64,000 bases of DNA. It comes from Pseudorasbora parva. Taxonomy: Eukaryota; Chordata; Actinopteri; Cypriniformes; Gobionidae. The notes beneath the pieces are model-generated. The model was not told where the DNA came from. It saw only the letters and a program-made list of their open reading frames with translations, and made no database searches. Positions 38,833 through 53,400 of this stretch are shown piece by piece (position 1 is the first letter of the stretch; each line of letters starts with the position of its first letter). Made by a program: the position numbers and the translations under genes. The stretch covers positions 25,454,274-25,518,273 of the forward strand of contig NC_090182.1 in the NCBI RefSeq assembly GCF_024679245.1, written 5' to 3'.

Positions 38833-41100
38833 GGAAGAGGACGGCAGAATGAGGTGTCAAGCCTCTTCTCAGAGGTGTTCAGGTGGTTCTGAAGCAAAAA
38901 GACACTTGAGATGTGTTTGTGACTGGTCTTCTGGGCGATATCTGGGCCACCATGCACTAAGATGCCTCCAAGATGAAATTTTGGCACTGTTGGATTGTTC
39001 TGTTTTGCACAGACATTGCCCATTGGTTATGTTACGCTGTTCTTCTGTTTCTGCTTCAGAGGAATCTGTGTTACTTTATCTCTGCTCCCTGAGCACGTTG
39101 CTCTGGGAGTATTAATAACTACACTTTAACACTTACAAACCTCATCTTTTGACTGTAGCATCCATAATTCTACGTGCAACCCCTTTTTCCCTGGTTTTGA
39201 CTCCTGGATCAGAGTGCTGTAATGCCAAATCCGATATTCCAGACCATAACTGAATGTGACTCGTGGGCACTCTAAAGAATGACTTTGTTACACTAAAGGA
39301 AAGCCATGTAATGGAGATTGTATTGACTGCTGCTGCCAGTTTAAACGCTCCCTCAGAGCCCGGAGCACATTTTTCCGCCTGTCTCCCGCTTCCTTTTCTC
39401 ATTCGAAAATGACCTTCACAAAGAAATGTTTCTTAACAAGGTGACTTAGACAATCGACTACCTTTCAGAACGGAGGAGAAGTCTGGACTATGATCTTTAC
39501 TCACAGTTCTATCTGAATCATGATGAATCAGCCGACTTTGTCTGTTGTACGTTATTTATGTTTTCCAGTCTCATACAGCATTGGGCATTTGGATGTCCTC
39601 CACAGATGAATCTGTTATCCTTCAGAAACACAGACTCTTCAGCCTGTTGTGTATGATTGCACATCCACACCCATTATCCTTAGTCATCTTCAACAATGAC
39701 AGTGAGAGTCGGATGTTGTTATCTTTATTAGATCTGGACTCTGTGGCTGATATTTGTATTCTTTTGAGGTCTTATTCTTTTACAGATCTTATCTGGATCC
39801 CGTTGTGCTACAGAGATGTTAACATTTTAAATAATGTGCTCACTGGGTCTTTTATTGTTCCGTCATGTCCTGTGATGAAGATGCAAACGTGGTCCTTCTA
39901 TTTATATGTATGCTGTGTGTTATACTAACCCAGACTGGGATCATTTTGTGTACGTTTACAGTTTTTGTGTCCTTTGTTGGTGTTGTTTCATGTTACATTT
40001 AAACTTTATATTTCCATGTTGTGGCATACTGGTATATGTTTCTCTCTCTTGAACTCAAAGTGCGAATTGGGATTCTGTTGAATTTATTTGTGAGTGCCGA
40101 CTGATATTCTGCTGGTTTTTACTCCTTGCACCAGTCCGTCTGGTTTTGTTAAAACAGTGTGTGAAGAGGAAGTTTCCTCTGTTATACCCGCATTAATCAT
40201 CACCCCAATGCTAAAATATTATTGTTACACCAACCCTTAATGCTGCTTGTGTGTGACATGTTGGCCCTGTCCATTAGCAATATATCCTCAGAATCTTACA
40301 GGAAATGTTTTTCTGAGACTTGCAACTTAGAAAATGAGCTGCGATCAGTTTCTGACCAACTCGGTTCCCTGCCTTCCTTTACTTTTAGACATAAATGTTC
40401 AAAAAAAAAAAAGTGCTTTAAGGGCAAAAAAGCTTGTCACTGGGACAGTGCCTAAAGGGACAACTTTGAACCTCATCTACCCTTAAAAGGTGCATATTAG
40501 TACCTTAGAATATGTATCTATCTTTAAGGTACTGCTGTGGACATTTTAGGGCTAAATAAGGTACAAAAAAATGTCCTTTGGGCATTCCCCCAGTAACAAG
40601 CTGGTATAGTTTTTGTTCAGTTTTTTCTGGGAGTGTTGAAAACTCTAAGTAGTGATATTCTGTGAATGATATCAGCTGTGGCTCGATGTCCTCCAATGAT
40701 CCACTCCCAAATCTCTGTCTGAATCACTTCACATCATCTGCCATGTTTACAAGTTCCTGTCTGTGTCTGAGCTTTCTTTTGGGTTTATTTTTTCTAATTT
40801 CTGCTTTGGAAAGGGCCACCATGGAGCTCGTCTGAAATCACTCAATAGATGTTGTTTCTGGGAGAACCTCATTACAGGAGACTGAATCAGAGGACCAGAA
40901 ATTCAGATGGCCATTATACAGGTTTCTGGTGTTCTGTGATCACCGTCCCATCTGTTTATTTTTGCGTCCTGTCTTTCTTTCCATTCAGTTTTTGTAATGA
41001 TCCTGGTTCTTTGCAGCTGGGTACTTGCACATACTTTGTTTTAGTTGTGGGGAGGGGTGGGACATCTAATTTATTCAATAAAATAAAGACATTTATGAAC
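38833..41100 (+). other. ocrl: Probable ocrl 3'UTR
   Basis: After the ocrl stop there are about 2.2 kb with few recognisable mobile elements and no coding signal. The stretch ends at an AATAAA (41077-41082) followed by a GT-rich stretch. This is the only strong signal before the next gene's TATA box at 41414. A degraded palindromic repeat ('aaaggtgcatattagtacctta ... taaggtact') lies near 40485-40535. Confidence 0.5.
41077..41082 (+). terminator. Probable ocrl poly(A) signal
   Basis: AATAAAATAAAG is followed 20-30 bases later by 'gtgttattgggatttttggtgttttttt', a typical GU/U-rich downstream element. Confidence 0.55.
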
Positions 41101-41413
41101 GTGTTATTGGGATTTTTGGTGTTTTTTTGCAGTGCTTGCTAATGCCTGTTGCTATTGCTTAACCTAATTATTGGAGTTTGTTCACATAATGCTAAGTAAT
41201 TCTAGTGCAAGCTCTTGTGCAGACCTAAACTGTCATTGCCCCATATGTGCTTGTGTAAATGCTTTCTGAAGGAGCGGCTTCCAATCATGTTGCAGTGGCT
41301 AAATTGTTTCTGTTTCATGTGAAAGGTTTCTCTTCTGACACTGTTCCCCTAGTTAGACTACTTTGTGCTCCATGAGAGATCCCACAAGCGCGTGTGACAT
41401 TCTCACCCCGTCG

Positions 41414-41421
41414 TCTATATA
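41414..41421 (+). promoter_or_regulatory. TATA box of the intermediate filament gene
   Basis: 'ctatatag' lies about 51 bases before the start codon. Initiation about 30 bases downstream would leave a 5'UTR of roughly 25 bases. Many intermediate-filament genes have TATA promoters. Confidence 0.6.
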
Positions 41422-41471
41422 GACCCCCGGCTTGTGCGGTTGTCAACATCTTTTGCTTTCCTACTGCTGTC

Positions 41472-44400
41472 ATGGCCCTGCTGAGAGTGTCCTCGTACCG
41501 TAAGCTGTTTGAGGAGGAGCAGTGGAGCCAGGCTGCAGGACGCTGTGGAGTCCAGGCCCGGTCAGTGCTTTTAGATCTGAAAGCCTTGCACGTATTGTTG
41601 GTAAATTTTAAATGAATGTATACTGATTAGCATAGAGTTGCTATTTTTGGAATTTCAGCTCATTCCTCCATATAAACTCATCGTTAAGACAGGATATATA
41701 GACCATGTTTATTGGCTAAACATTGACAATTAAGATTATTGGCCAAGTTTAATTTTGACTTTGCTTTGTCTCCTAAATAATGCATTTATGATTCATACAC
41801 CTGGAGGAGGAGTAGTAGTTATTATTATTTTATGCTGGTTTTGGTTCAATAAGTCTATTGTGTTCATCAATGCTGCTTTTATTTGATCAAATTGATCCTT
41901 CAGAAATCATTATAATATGAGCTGATTTTCTGCTCAAGAATATTTTTTAATTATCATTAATGTGGAAAGCAGTTGTGCTGCTTAATATTTTTTGAATAAT
42001 ACCATGATACAATTTATTCTCTATGTGGTTATTTAATGAATAGCAAGTTCACAATAACAGCATTTATTTGAAATGTGCAATTTTATTATTATTTTTACAT
42101 TATTTTAACATTTTTGAATAAAAAAAAAAAAAAAAAAAGATAAACCCTTACTGACCCCAACTTTTGAACTGTAGTATATTATATACTATGTATATTTATT
42201 AGTTTCCTACAATACATAACACAGTTTTCAAATATTTTTTATTTTCTTGTTTGAATATATATACCCATTTAACCCATATTTAACTACCATATAATCACAC
42301 ATGGAGTTTTGTGTGAATTCTTTGTATCGTCTAAACAATTACTTTATTCTTTGAATTATAAATACAGTTTAATTAGTTAAGCTGTTCCGTGTATTTCCGC
42401 TTTTCCTGTAATATTGTTTGCTTATGTTTTGCTTAGAAAATAAACACAGCATTGCAGACATTGGAAAGCTTTCGATCTGTTTGACAGGGGTAGATTTTCA
42501 GTGAGTGAATGTCCCGAGCTGGATTTTGCTGCAGCTAGTGCCCTAAACAAGGAGGGTGTGGCTCGATTTGTCCGTGAGCGCTCCGTCATCTCTGCCCTCA
42601 ATGATCGCCTAGCTGGCCTCATCGATGTGGTGAGACATTCTAATACACACCCAAGGTTCTGCTGGGTAACAACCAGCTGTGCTCATGCTGAATCTAATCG
42701 TTTCCCTGTGTGTGGCCCAATTATCATATTTCCGTGATGTTTAATGGGGTCAGTCATTTGCCTGAGGGTGTGAAGAAAATCATATTAAGGCCATGAAGAT
42801 GCTGTCACAGTGTCCTCTACTGCATAGTGTTATATGATACAACATTTTGAACATAAGCCATTACTCTTATATATTGCATGTCCTCTACTCTCGTAAGTTA
42901 CCTTATGTGTGGCTGTGGTAGGTTCGGTGTCTAGAAGGGGAGAATGAATCTCTGGAGGCTGAAATCATTGAGCTGGAAGAGAGGCTAGAGTCAGAGCAGA
43001 TCACCACAACCACAGTCAGCATCAGCAGTCCTGCCGACTACAGCCTGGAGGCTGTGATAGAGAGGCTACGGAAAGAAAAGGTACCTCTTAGAAGTGGTGA
43101 TGGATATTTATGCTTGACTTGATCGCATTAAATTGATTTAAGTTGTGGGTTTTCTCCTCAAATGTCAGTTTTTTAACACACAATCTATTCTGTTGATTCT
43201 TTCATTTCTGCTTACTGGTTGTTTCCCTCAGGAGGAGATTTTATGCAACACAGAGGAGCTGAAGGGTGAACTGCGGCGTCTACAGATGAAATATGATCAG
43301 GTGGTTGAGCACAAGACTCTCATCCAGCAAGAACGAGAAGATGTTTCTTTGGTAATGAAAAATGCCATGAAAACTGCAGATGTTATTTGATATATAGTAT
43401 ATACAGGGCCCAAAAAGTATTTGGGCACTTCAACCACATTTAAAGATAGATATTATAAACAAAATATCCATTTTACATGAGCAATTTTGACAAACAGAAC
43501 ATATCCAATCCAGTTATTTTACTATTATTTATATAATGTTAAATGCTACTGTAAAATATTTTAAATTAGCTTTTTATATTTATTTATTTAAATTTCTAGT
43601 TTTAGTTAACAATAAACGTAATAACACTAATACAATCTAAATATAATTTTTTTTGTCTTAAACAGAAAACAGGGTTTCTCATGGAAAAAATAAATGCCAC
43701 ATGCCTGGTTATATTTTTTGATTTGTAATGTGTGGTTGAAGTGTATCCCAATACTTTTTGGGTGTCACTGTGCAATATTGGACAGTTAGTTGTCAAATAA
43801 CAGATATGCAAAAAAGCAGCATTATAGAAAATTACACTTAAACAGAAACTGAATCACCACTCCACCACCCACCAGACTCAAATTTTACACGTTCCCCTCC
43901 ACTAGATGGCAGTGTTAGCCTGTGCTGCGGGTGGGGTGTTCTGACTCCTGTGGAGGTGTGTGAGTCCCTGGAGTGGCACAGCACAGCTGCTGCTCCCAGA
44001 TCCGCTCTGGAGAGTCCTGATTACAGGCCCCGCTGACTCCCGGCCAGCGGCCACTCTGAAACCCGAGCTGCTTTCTGTAGAAACCACTCCGTCACCCCAC
44101 AGATGTCAGAGCACATCTCTAGTAAAAGAGCAGATGTGGGAAAGCTTTCACCGTGCCTAATAATTCACTCATTCAGCCTCTCATATCTCCTAGATGCAAC
44201 AGAGCAGGGCTTAGAGCTCAGGCTGGGCTGAGTTGGGAAACGAGGGCTGAAGAGAAAAGAATAAAACAGGAAGAGAACTAAAGATGGAGCCACACATATA
44301 ATATAGTTGCCATTGTACAAGTAAAATACTTTAGAGACATGAGCATGACGGTCTATATGCAGTTTTGTATTTTCACTAGTTTGATTTCACTAAATGGCAT

Positions 44401-47400
44401 TTTAAAGAAGCTGTGGTTATATGAAAAAATGGCATGAGAAAGTAGGATTTTAAGCACCAGCACTGCATCTGGCTGGAATGTCTCCACCATAGTGAAGTTC
44501 TGCCCTTCGGTGGTGTGGAAATAGAGGAACCATCGAAATGCTGTCTAGACTCTCTCCAGCACTGGGCTTGTGTTCACGCTGAGATAACGGGAACAACGGC
44601 CCCTGTGCCAATTCTGGGCTCCGGGGAAGCTTGTGTGTGTGTGTGCGTGTGCGTGTGTGCTCGGTGCGCATCCTCTGCTGCCCAGATCCATCGTCACACT
44701 GCAGCATTCACATGCAAATGCTTAAGTAATTGAATTCATCGGCAATTAATCAGGCACTTAAGATACCCAGATGAGCCGAATAAAGTGGGGGACGTCGGGC
44801 TACATATGTGGATCTCGTCTCCCCTGCATTGCAGTCTTTGCCAGGGCACAACCTGGTGGCACTGAGGATGCTTGTGATAGAAGATGTAGAGGGTAAGTGC
44901 TTTGTGTTTGAATTGACCTTTATTTCCACTTCCCCACTCAGGAGGTGGATGTAATTACCACTGACTGCCTAGCCCTTCGAGAGCAAGTGGCCATCTATGA
45001 GGAGCAGCTGACTGCCATGGAGAGGCAGCACGAAATGGTAAGGCCATGCAGAATGTGGCGTGAAAAACACTTTTTGCTACTTATTTGAAATCTGAACATT
45101 TTACCATAGACCACTGAATTTTGACACGGCCTTATGGGGGTTTCGCTATTAAGGTGTCTCCTCCGATCGTAAGGGGAACAGGTTTAGGGGAATGGAGACT
45201 GACAGGAAACACGGTCTCTCCAAACACAGTGAAAGAATGTAGTATATGGGGAGTCTGTGGGTACGCCATGCCTGGAAACAGAGAAATATCCGTTGACCTC
45301 CCTCTGGGACGTACGGTATAACTCAAAGTACAGGCGTATGAAATGAAAACAGAAGTTCTTCTTGTTTTATTAACTGCTATTATTATCTTGATACATCTGC
45401 CACTCTCTCATTATTCATTTTGACGAGAACAAGCCGAGACTCAGACTCAATCTCCTTTTCATGAACACTTTATTGGGCCCAGATTAATGAACAGCTGCCC
45501 TATCTCGCACAGGCGGATATTGTTACCTGAGATAGAAACCAAAAGCCATGATGTTGCGTTTGTTCGCAGAGGCTGGAGAAGCTGTGTGAGCCCAGGCCTC
45601 TGGATGAAGGTTCTCCCACTGTATCCCTGCAGTTCCCAACCTTTGATATCACTCCAACCATCATGGACATTAAGGAGTACTACAGTGAGCTGGCTGAGAG
45701 CTTCAAGGTAAATTACACACCACTCCAGTATACTCCAGTGTTCTGTACAAGCTAAATTGACAGCTTTTGTGGTTTTAACGTTACACTACTACACTGGGTT
45801 CAGTAAGAATTTTTAAAAAAAATAAATTATTTTATTGGTTGCATTTTATTTAACAATAGGTGTACTTGCGTGCACTTACAGTGTATTTCCCTAAGAAAAT
45901 ACTGGGTAATATAAGGTAACTTCAGTGGCTTAGGTGTAGGTCAGGGTTAGTACATAGTTATTGTAACCCGTGGGAACAATATTGCATCATCATAATCTTT
46001 TTTTAAATATCTAACTCGAGCACCACGAAACTAGACATATATGGTATCATTTGAAAGATTAGAACTTCAGCGTTCTAAATAACCCAATCATTTCTGCATT
46101 TATATTACATAGAAGAAAATAATACGGTTTGAATTTGACCCCCCCGCCCCGCAATGACCCCCTCTTGAGAAAATCATACAAATAATATCAAATTTCATAT
46201 TTTTATCACAAACTCACCTAAAATAGACAAGTCATATATCAAATGAAAGCTCTCACCCTCAAGAATATCACTGAGCATTTATTTCACCGAGCCAATAATT
46301 TACAGCAACTTTATGTCAAAAGATTCACAAAGATGGAAATGACTCTTTGAGCAAGCAAACACATTAGTCATATTCCTGTTCCGATCACAAACTGGTTGTA
46401 AAGCTACTAGCCTCAAACGCTTTATCAGCTTGTTCCTTAGGTTGTTTTCTTCAAAATGAGACTATTTTCACATGTCTGTGAGCAAGCATTGCCAAACGAC
46501 ACTGTAAAATGTCACCAGTGTCCAGATCAAAACATGTGATGCAGACAAATACTTTTATTATCCTTAGTTTTGATTGTCCATGTTAGCTGTCATTTTTTAT
46601 GACATCATCACATATTGCCAAAAAAGCTAAGAATCTCAGCTCTTTTTAGACATGTCGATCATGCTTCTAGACCAATCAGAGCCCGAGATCTCCCTTTACA
46701 AATTTGAAGAGGCGGAGCCTTCTTTTCGATTTCCTAGTGGCAGGCTTATGTCAATGCAGATGAGTATGAGTTATTAGATAGTTTAGACAGATAAATCTCA
46801 ATAAAACATTTTGGAAGGAGATATCAAGAAAATTATTTTTTCCCCTGTTTAGTACCAATTTGTAGAATCAACAGAAATTTTCAGAAAGGATGTAGACCAA
46901 CAGATAAAATTAGAGATTTTTAAATAACTAAATTAAAAATAAATACAAATATAATTTTTTTATATATGTTTATCATAAAATTGTAAATAGATAAAATAGA
47001 ATAGATGCAATATTTTAGAGTGTTTTCTGTAAAATGAGACCATTTTTATCAATTTACTCCAATGTATATGGGTAGGGCACTCTTTTAAATTCAGATATGC
47101 AAGAAGCCAAAGCCAAGCCAAAATGTTCTGCTGAGCTGAAATGGTTAAGCAACACAACTATCAATCAACATTGATAATAATCAGCAAATCGGCATATTCA
47201 AATTTCTGAAGGCTCCTGTGACACTGAAGACGGGAGTAATGATGCTGAAAATTCAACTTTGTCATCAGAGGAATAAAATTGCATTTCAAAAATGTTATAA
47301 TACACTGTAAAAATTAAAAATTAAAAATGTACTGGTAATTTTCTGCCAGTACATTATCCAGTAATTTTACGGGAATTTCCTGTTAACCCTTAAAGCACAA

Positions 47401-50400
47401 ACTAATACAATGTGTAATTCAAAATACAGGTAAAACACCTGTAAAAAACCAATACGGAAAATTCCTTCATATTTATACAGTACATTGTGCCCTATTTTTA
47501 TTTTTTTACAGTCAAGGTTAAATGTAATAATATTTCACAATATAGCTGTTTTGCTGTATTTTTGATCAAATAAAAGCAGCCTTGGTGACCGCTTTCAAAA
47601 ACATGAAAAATTCTTAAGACCCCAAACTTCTAAATGGTAGTTTGTTGATTACTGTAGAAAATAATTAAAATATATATAAAAGAGTAAGAGAGGCAGTTAC
47701 AATAAAAGTAAATGCAGCCAGCGTTTAAGGTTAAATGTACTTTAAAAAAAGTCTCAATTCTACATTTTTGCTGTGGGACTATTGTTTTATGTCAGTTATT
47801 TTATGATTATTTTCTGCTGTCAATTGAGTTTGTATCAACTTGAAACATTTCTTTTGAAGGATCAGGTCCTCCACCAATCGCCCACCCCTCCGTACACTCC
47901 CAGAATGCAGAAATGTTCGTACTGCTCTTTTACATCATAATGTTCGTGCTGCTCTTTTACATTTTGTGAAAGTGAATGGGAATGTAAACTATCCAGCACT
48001 GAGAAGGAACAAAAAAGTTTCATTTTCCTTGTAAATAATGACATAACTGTCTTTTTGGGTGAACTAACCTCTTAACACAACAGTGCTTGTTTTTTCCTTC
48101 CTCTTTTACACTTTACTTCCGGGGGCAGTTCTGTGGGACAGAGAGCTCTGTCCACATCTAGCACAGAGCACTATTGTCCCCTCTGTGTCGTTTGAGGAGT
48201 GAGGGCTCTCTAAAGGTCATCCTACAGCACCAGTGCCCTCTGACCCTGTTTGCCTCAGGAGTGACTGCTCTTGACTGGGGTCGCGGTGGTAATCAGAGCT
48301 CTGGAGCCCTTCCCAGGCTCCTATGCAGAATGAGTCTGGAGAGGAGAAGAGAGCACTTCTACGCCAGGACACTGGAGAGCCTCTATAGGCTTAATAGTCT
48401 CTAGTGTGTTTGTGTGTGGGTGTAAGATAAGCAGGCAAAGAACAACACCTGCTAGTGTGCTAATACGCAAAAACCAGCAGACACGCAAACACATTCTTAA
48501 CCGCCATTCCCTGCTTTCATGTGGTCTGCTTTTCTATTCATTGCTCTCTCAGGTGGTCTCAGAACCCAAAACTGGTGCTTTGTTTCATTAGTGCCGCACA
48601 AGGTCTTATTGTCTCATTCACAATTGATATTGATTGGGATTTGAGGGGAACAGTAATTGGAGGCTGATTTTTGACTGGTTGCACCTGCTCACCTGATGGG
48701 CCTTCATTTGCTCTTCTTTCTTCTGGGAATAATCAGTGATCCATCTTCACTGCCTGCTCTCTATAGAACTCAGCTTCATGGGTGGTAACCCTTCTTTAGA
48801 GATGCAAGAAACCTGAATCTGTAAACCTTTCCTGCGTTTTAGTTTGGGTCCAGAGCCTCAAGCGCTTCCACCATTGACGCTGCAGGAAAAGGGAAGGAGG
48901 AGCAGCTGGCTAAGTTGACTGGAGGGAAAGTGAAGGACATCTCCAAAGAGACTGACGTGAATGTCCTCAAGAACTTGGTGAGTGAGTTTACTCTCAATGA
49001 CACACTTGAGCTCTGACCCATCAAAAGACACTTTAGCACTACAGGGAGCCACTAAAATGGTTGCAAATGAGACCTAAAAAAAACCCTTTCAACAATAATT
49101 GAAAATGTAGTCACTGTTGGTGGCTGTCTATAAAATGTATCCAGTTTAGTCAGTTATTGATTCTATTATTAAGATGCACACCACTGTTTCAACAACACTG
49201 TATGAATCCATACGAAATGTATGAAAATTCAAATCAGACCCACTCATTGAATCAATCAGATCAGTTACTGAGTTCTCAAAAGACTCCCTCACTGAACTGC
49301 TAGTCATTTTACAGTGATGATCGATTCTAAATGAACTGGGGACAATTTAAAAACTCTTAAATGTTTCACTGAAAGTGTCACTGGTGTTTCACAATACCAT
49401 GTCCTCTGTCAGACTGACAGCTGAGGAATAAAGTAAGAGAACTCCTGCTGCCCAGAGTGTTTATTCTGAGAGATAGGACTAGGAGGATGTGAGGAGTGTA
49501 GCGTCTATAACAATGTTTATCTCTCTCACCGTCTTCCATTATGAACAATACATTTCACAGTCTGCCAACGCACTCTCTCCCCAATCATAAACTTCATAAA
49601 CTTCACACATTCCTGCAGTGCCTCGGGAGACAGCAAATCGTACTGAGCCGTAGTAATAAAATCTCACCTGTCAGCCTCCCTCACCGGCAGGAAGAGAAAC
49701 TTTAGGTTGAAAAAAAGGCAGGGAAGAAAATGTGATGGATGCATTAGTGTAAGGGAAATCATTGAGGATTTATGTTTTAAATGATTAGAGCCGCTTGCTG
49801 ACTTAGTTTACATTCTGAATAGCAAGAAAATCATTGGTCAGCCACAACTCACACCTTTACGTTTGAGATAACAAACAGGGTGGTTTGGTTTTAATTATTG
49901 TGGTTGTGGTCATAGCCCCTCTCTTAAAATAAACTGACCGTCTCCAACCACACTGCTCACTCTCATAACACAGGATCCTGTTCGCTGATCAGTGATGGAC
50001 AGTCATACTACATTCTCTTTAGTTTTCTCTCCTCATTTCTCCCCAATCAATTGTGTTTCCTACAGTAGCTTGTGTCAGAAAACGTTGCAGGTAGGACAAG
50101 TAGGAAGGCATCAGTGCACATTTGAATCCAGTTTTATGTAATGTCATCTTTACTAAAAAGCCTTCAAACAGTCAGTTTTTGAAAGCAGCATAAAAGTCCC
50201 CTGCACAGTCTGATATTTTATTCCGTGTGAGTAGTTTTGTGGTTGGTGGAAAGAATAATGACATCAGCTGATTTCATTTCTAGTGGGAAATGTGTTGTGG
50301 TCAATAAATATTTAGTATGAAGCTTTAATTTGTTGATTATAAGTTGACTATTTGAAAGATAATTGACAAATGAGTGTCCAAGGTAAAGAAAGGAAATAAT

Positions 50401-53400
50401 AATTTAAAATGTGTTTTAAAGGGGGGGTGAAATGCTGTTTCATGCATACTGAGCTTTTTACACTGTTAAAGAGTTGGACATGGTGGACACATCCTAAACT
50501 TAGACAAAGTTTCAAAAACTAATGTTGGAGGTTTGATAGAGTATTTCTGTGTCAAAAATAGTTCCGGTGTCTTACAAGTTTCTGAGAGTTTTTTTTCAAG
50601 TATGCCTCGGCAGTCGGTGAGTAAAACTGCTTCAAATGTCTTTGCTGTTGGCTATCGTCGCGTGAGTAAACATCAGCAAACGACACGATCGCGTGCTTCG
50701 TCATTCAAATGCGCTAACGGACTCTATTGTTGTTCTATTTATTACGTTACACTAGTCTGACGTGCAAAACCGTTTTGCTTGCTACTGCTAAGGTTTAGTC
50801 GCATACAATAGTCCATAAACCGAATCATGTGTTCATAAACTGCGAGTAAAGACAAACAAATGTTGACTAAATACATACCACAGAGACGTAAGTCGTGCAG
50901 TTGCTGTTTCTCCTGTTTCCAATTTATTTCAGTCTCCGAATGATTCTGGATCATATATCTATTAGCTGAGATCGATAGCCATGGGTTTCTCCACGCATTA
51001 GGACGTCACCGCTTTGTTCGCACTCGTCATTCTTTAGCTCCGCCCACACGATACAGGCGCTCGGTACAGCCTGAGGTACCCCCCCCCCCTTTTTATTTTA
51101 TAAATTAAATAAAAAATAACTCCTAACAAAGTTTTTTATATATATTTCGGTATTAAAATAGTAATAAACATATAATTAATTTTTAATTTTTTTTTGCACC
51201 ACATGACATTTTACAACCTGAGTCTGGTTCCTTATTATAAAAGGGTCAAATTATCTTACCTTTTGGAGCCTTATTGACCTTTACACATCAGGGGCACATT
51301 AATGATGCTTTTCTATATGACATCAGGACATTTTTATATTGTATACCCCCAAAAATTATTAAAATGAATTTTAATTTAAAACTTGTGACAAAAAACTGCA
51401 CTAAGGGCATTGTAAATATAAACTGCACGCTTAATGTATTTTTGATTTAAACAATGGATCCAGACCAAAATAAATCGGTGAAATCGGGTCTCGTTTACGG
51501 CAGAGACACCGCTAGTTTTCTCTAGGGGGAGCAACAAACCAGACCGCCTTACTCTCAGTCAAGACCCAAAGCAGAGTAACAACTATTTTCATCGGTTGAC
51601 GTATCATCAGCTTGTTAATAACAGAGCTTGGAGCCTCCCAGGATCTACCTGAAAGAGAAACGGAGCGTGCAATCTCCATCCATCTCTGACAGCTGACTGT
51701 TTAACTTACCTGATTACAGTAATTACTCACAGCAGGGCAGCTCGTGTACAGAGGTGTGGCTGACAGTTCTCTGCGTTGTGTTTGTTAATAGGTGAATATG
51801 CAACGGGAAATGTCAACTGTTTTCAGACATGCTCTCACAATTACGAATTTAAGACCAAAATAGGCAGTAATTACAACATAATGTTTTGTTAAGCTCAGCT
51901 CTGTGTTGTTATACATTTGCGTATCTGCATATTATGTTTATGCACAGTTTAAGTCTTTGGACATTCATATTCCAATTTGCAGTCATCAAAACTCATTAAA
52001 AATAAATGCAATTATGGAAATTGCATAAAATGTCAAAACTATCTTATATTTTTTTGTTCATTTTAGCTTCAAATTAGCTGTCCTTTGTATGAATTACAGC
52101 TCTGCACACTGAGCATTTACACCAACATTACATGGTGCCATCTAAGGTGCATTATAAATAGTATTGAATGACCTCTCATACATGCTGGACGCTTACTGGA
52201 TGCGTTTCCTCTTTGGAAATTTTGACTTTAAAGATCTGAAATGCATATTCAATCAGCTCTGCCCAAACCTTTGACTGGTGCTGTATGTAACTGTAGATTG
52301 CTGAGCTGCAGAAAGAAATGGCAGAGCTGGAGACGCATGGAGACGAGTTGGAGGCTGAAATAGAAGCCAAGAAAGGCAAATACCTGGAGGAGATAGAGGA
52401 GCTGGAGGTACAAGCACTCGCGTTCTTATTTTTTCTGCAGCATCTCTCAGTATCTCACCACTGTGTTGTTTCTGTCCAGAATTACATTTGTCAACTGGAG
52501 GAGGAGGAGGCTGATCTTCAGTTCCAGATGAAGGATCAAAGTGAAGACTATGAAGAACTGCTGAATCAGAAGATGAATCTAGACATAGAGATTGCTGCTT
52601 ACAGGTGATATATGTTATAATCATTATTTTGGTCATACTTTAACATGATACACTACCGTTGAATGGTTTGGGTTGGTAAGATTTTTTTTTTTTTAAGGCT
52701 CACCAAGGCTGCATTTGTGTGCGTGCGTGCGTGCGTGTGTGTGTGTGTGTGTGTTTATTCCTGTGATGGCAGCCATTACTTCAGTGTCACATGATCCTTC
52801 AGAAATCATTAAAATATGACGATTATCAAAGCTTTATTTTTGTGAAAACAGTGATACTTTTTTTTAGGATTATATTAGTTTAAAAGAACAGAATTTTTTT
52901 GAAATGGAAAACTTTTGTAACATTTCAAATGTCCTTATAGTCATTTTTGAAAACTTTTAATTTATTTTTTTATTCTTACCCCAAACTTTGAATGGTAGTG
53001 TAAATCATGCAGTTTGTTGCAGAGAGGTGTGCTGTTACTTTTTTAAGTGATCACTTATCATAAGCTGTGTTTCCACCAAAATAGCCCTGACAATTTGTCC
53101 CAGGTATGTTTTCCCCCCAGACCTGTTGCTGTCTGTGTTTCTATCGTGGTATAAAGTACTGTGAAGATTAGGCATATTAGTTTGGCGACTTTCTCTGAAT
53201 GAAATAAAATAATGCATTTTTACAGATCATAAAGGATTTAGGTGTTGAATTATGTCATTGCACTGCAGGGTAAATGACTATGACACAATGAGGCATTCCT
53301 GAGGCCAAGATGGGTCACAGGAAGCGCATCCCCTTACAGTCGCAGAAAGCATGAAGTAATTTCCTGCTTCCCTGAACATGTGTCTTTTCATGCCATCACC

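Larger units (their letters stand above)
45708..48842. other. Large filament-gene intron 6 with nested and partial repeats
   Basis: Apart from the elements at 47200-47642 and 48030-48078, the intron is AT-rich. It includes 'cccccgccccgc' and a block around 46600-46760 ('agcccgagatctcccttt', 'ggcggagccttc') that reads like an unclassified repeat. No RNA or coding feature is supported. Confidence 0.4.

Noticed and set aside
52253..52636. Minus-strand proline-rich frame
   Set aside because: Shadow of filament-gene exons 8 and 9.
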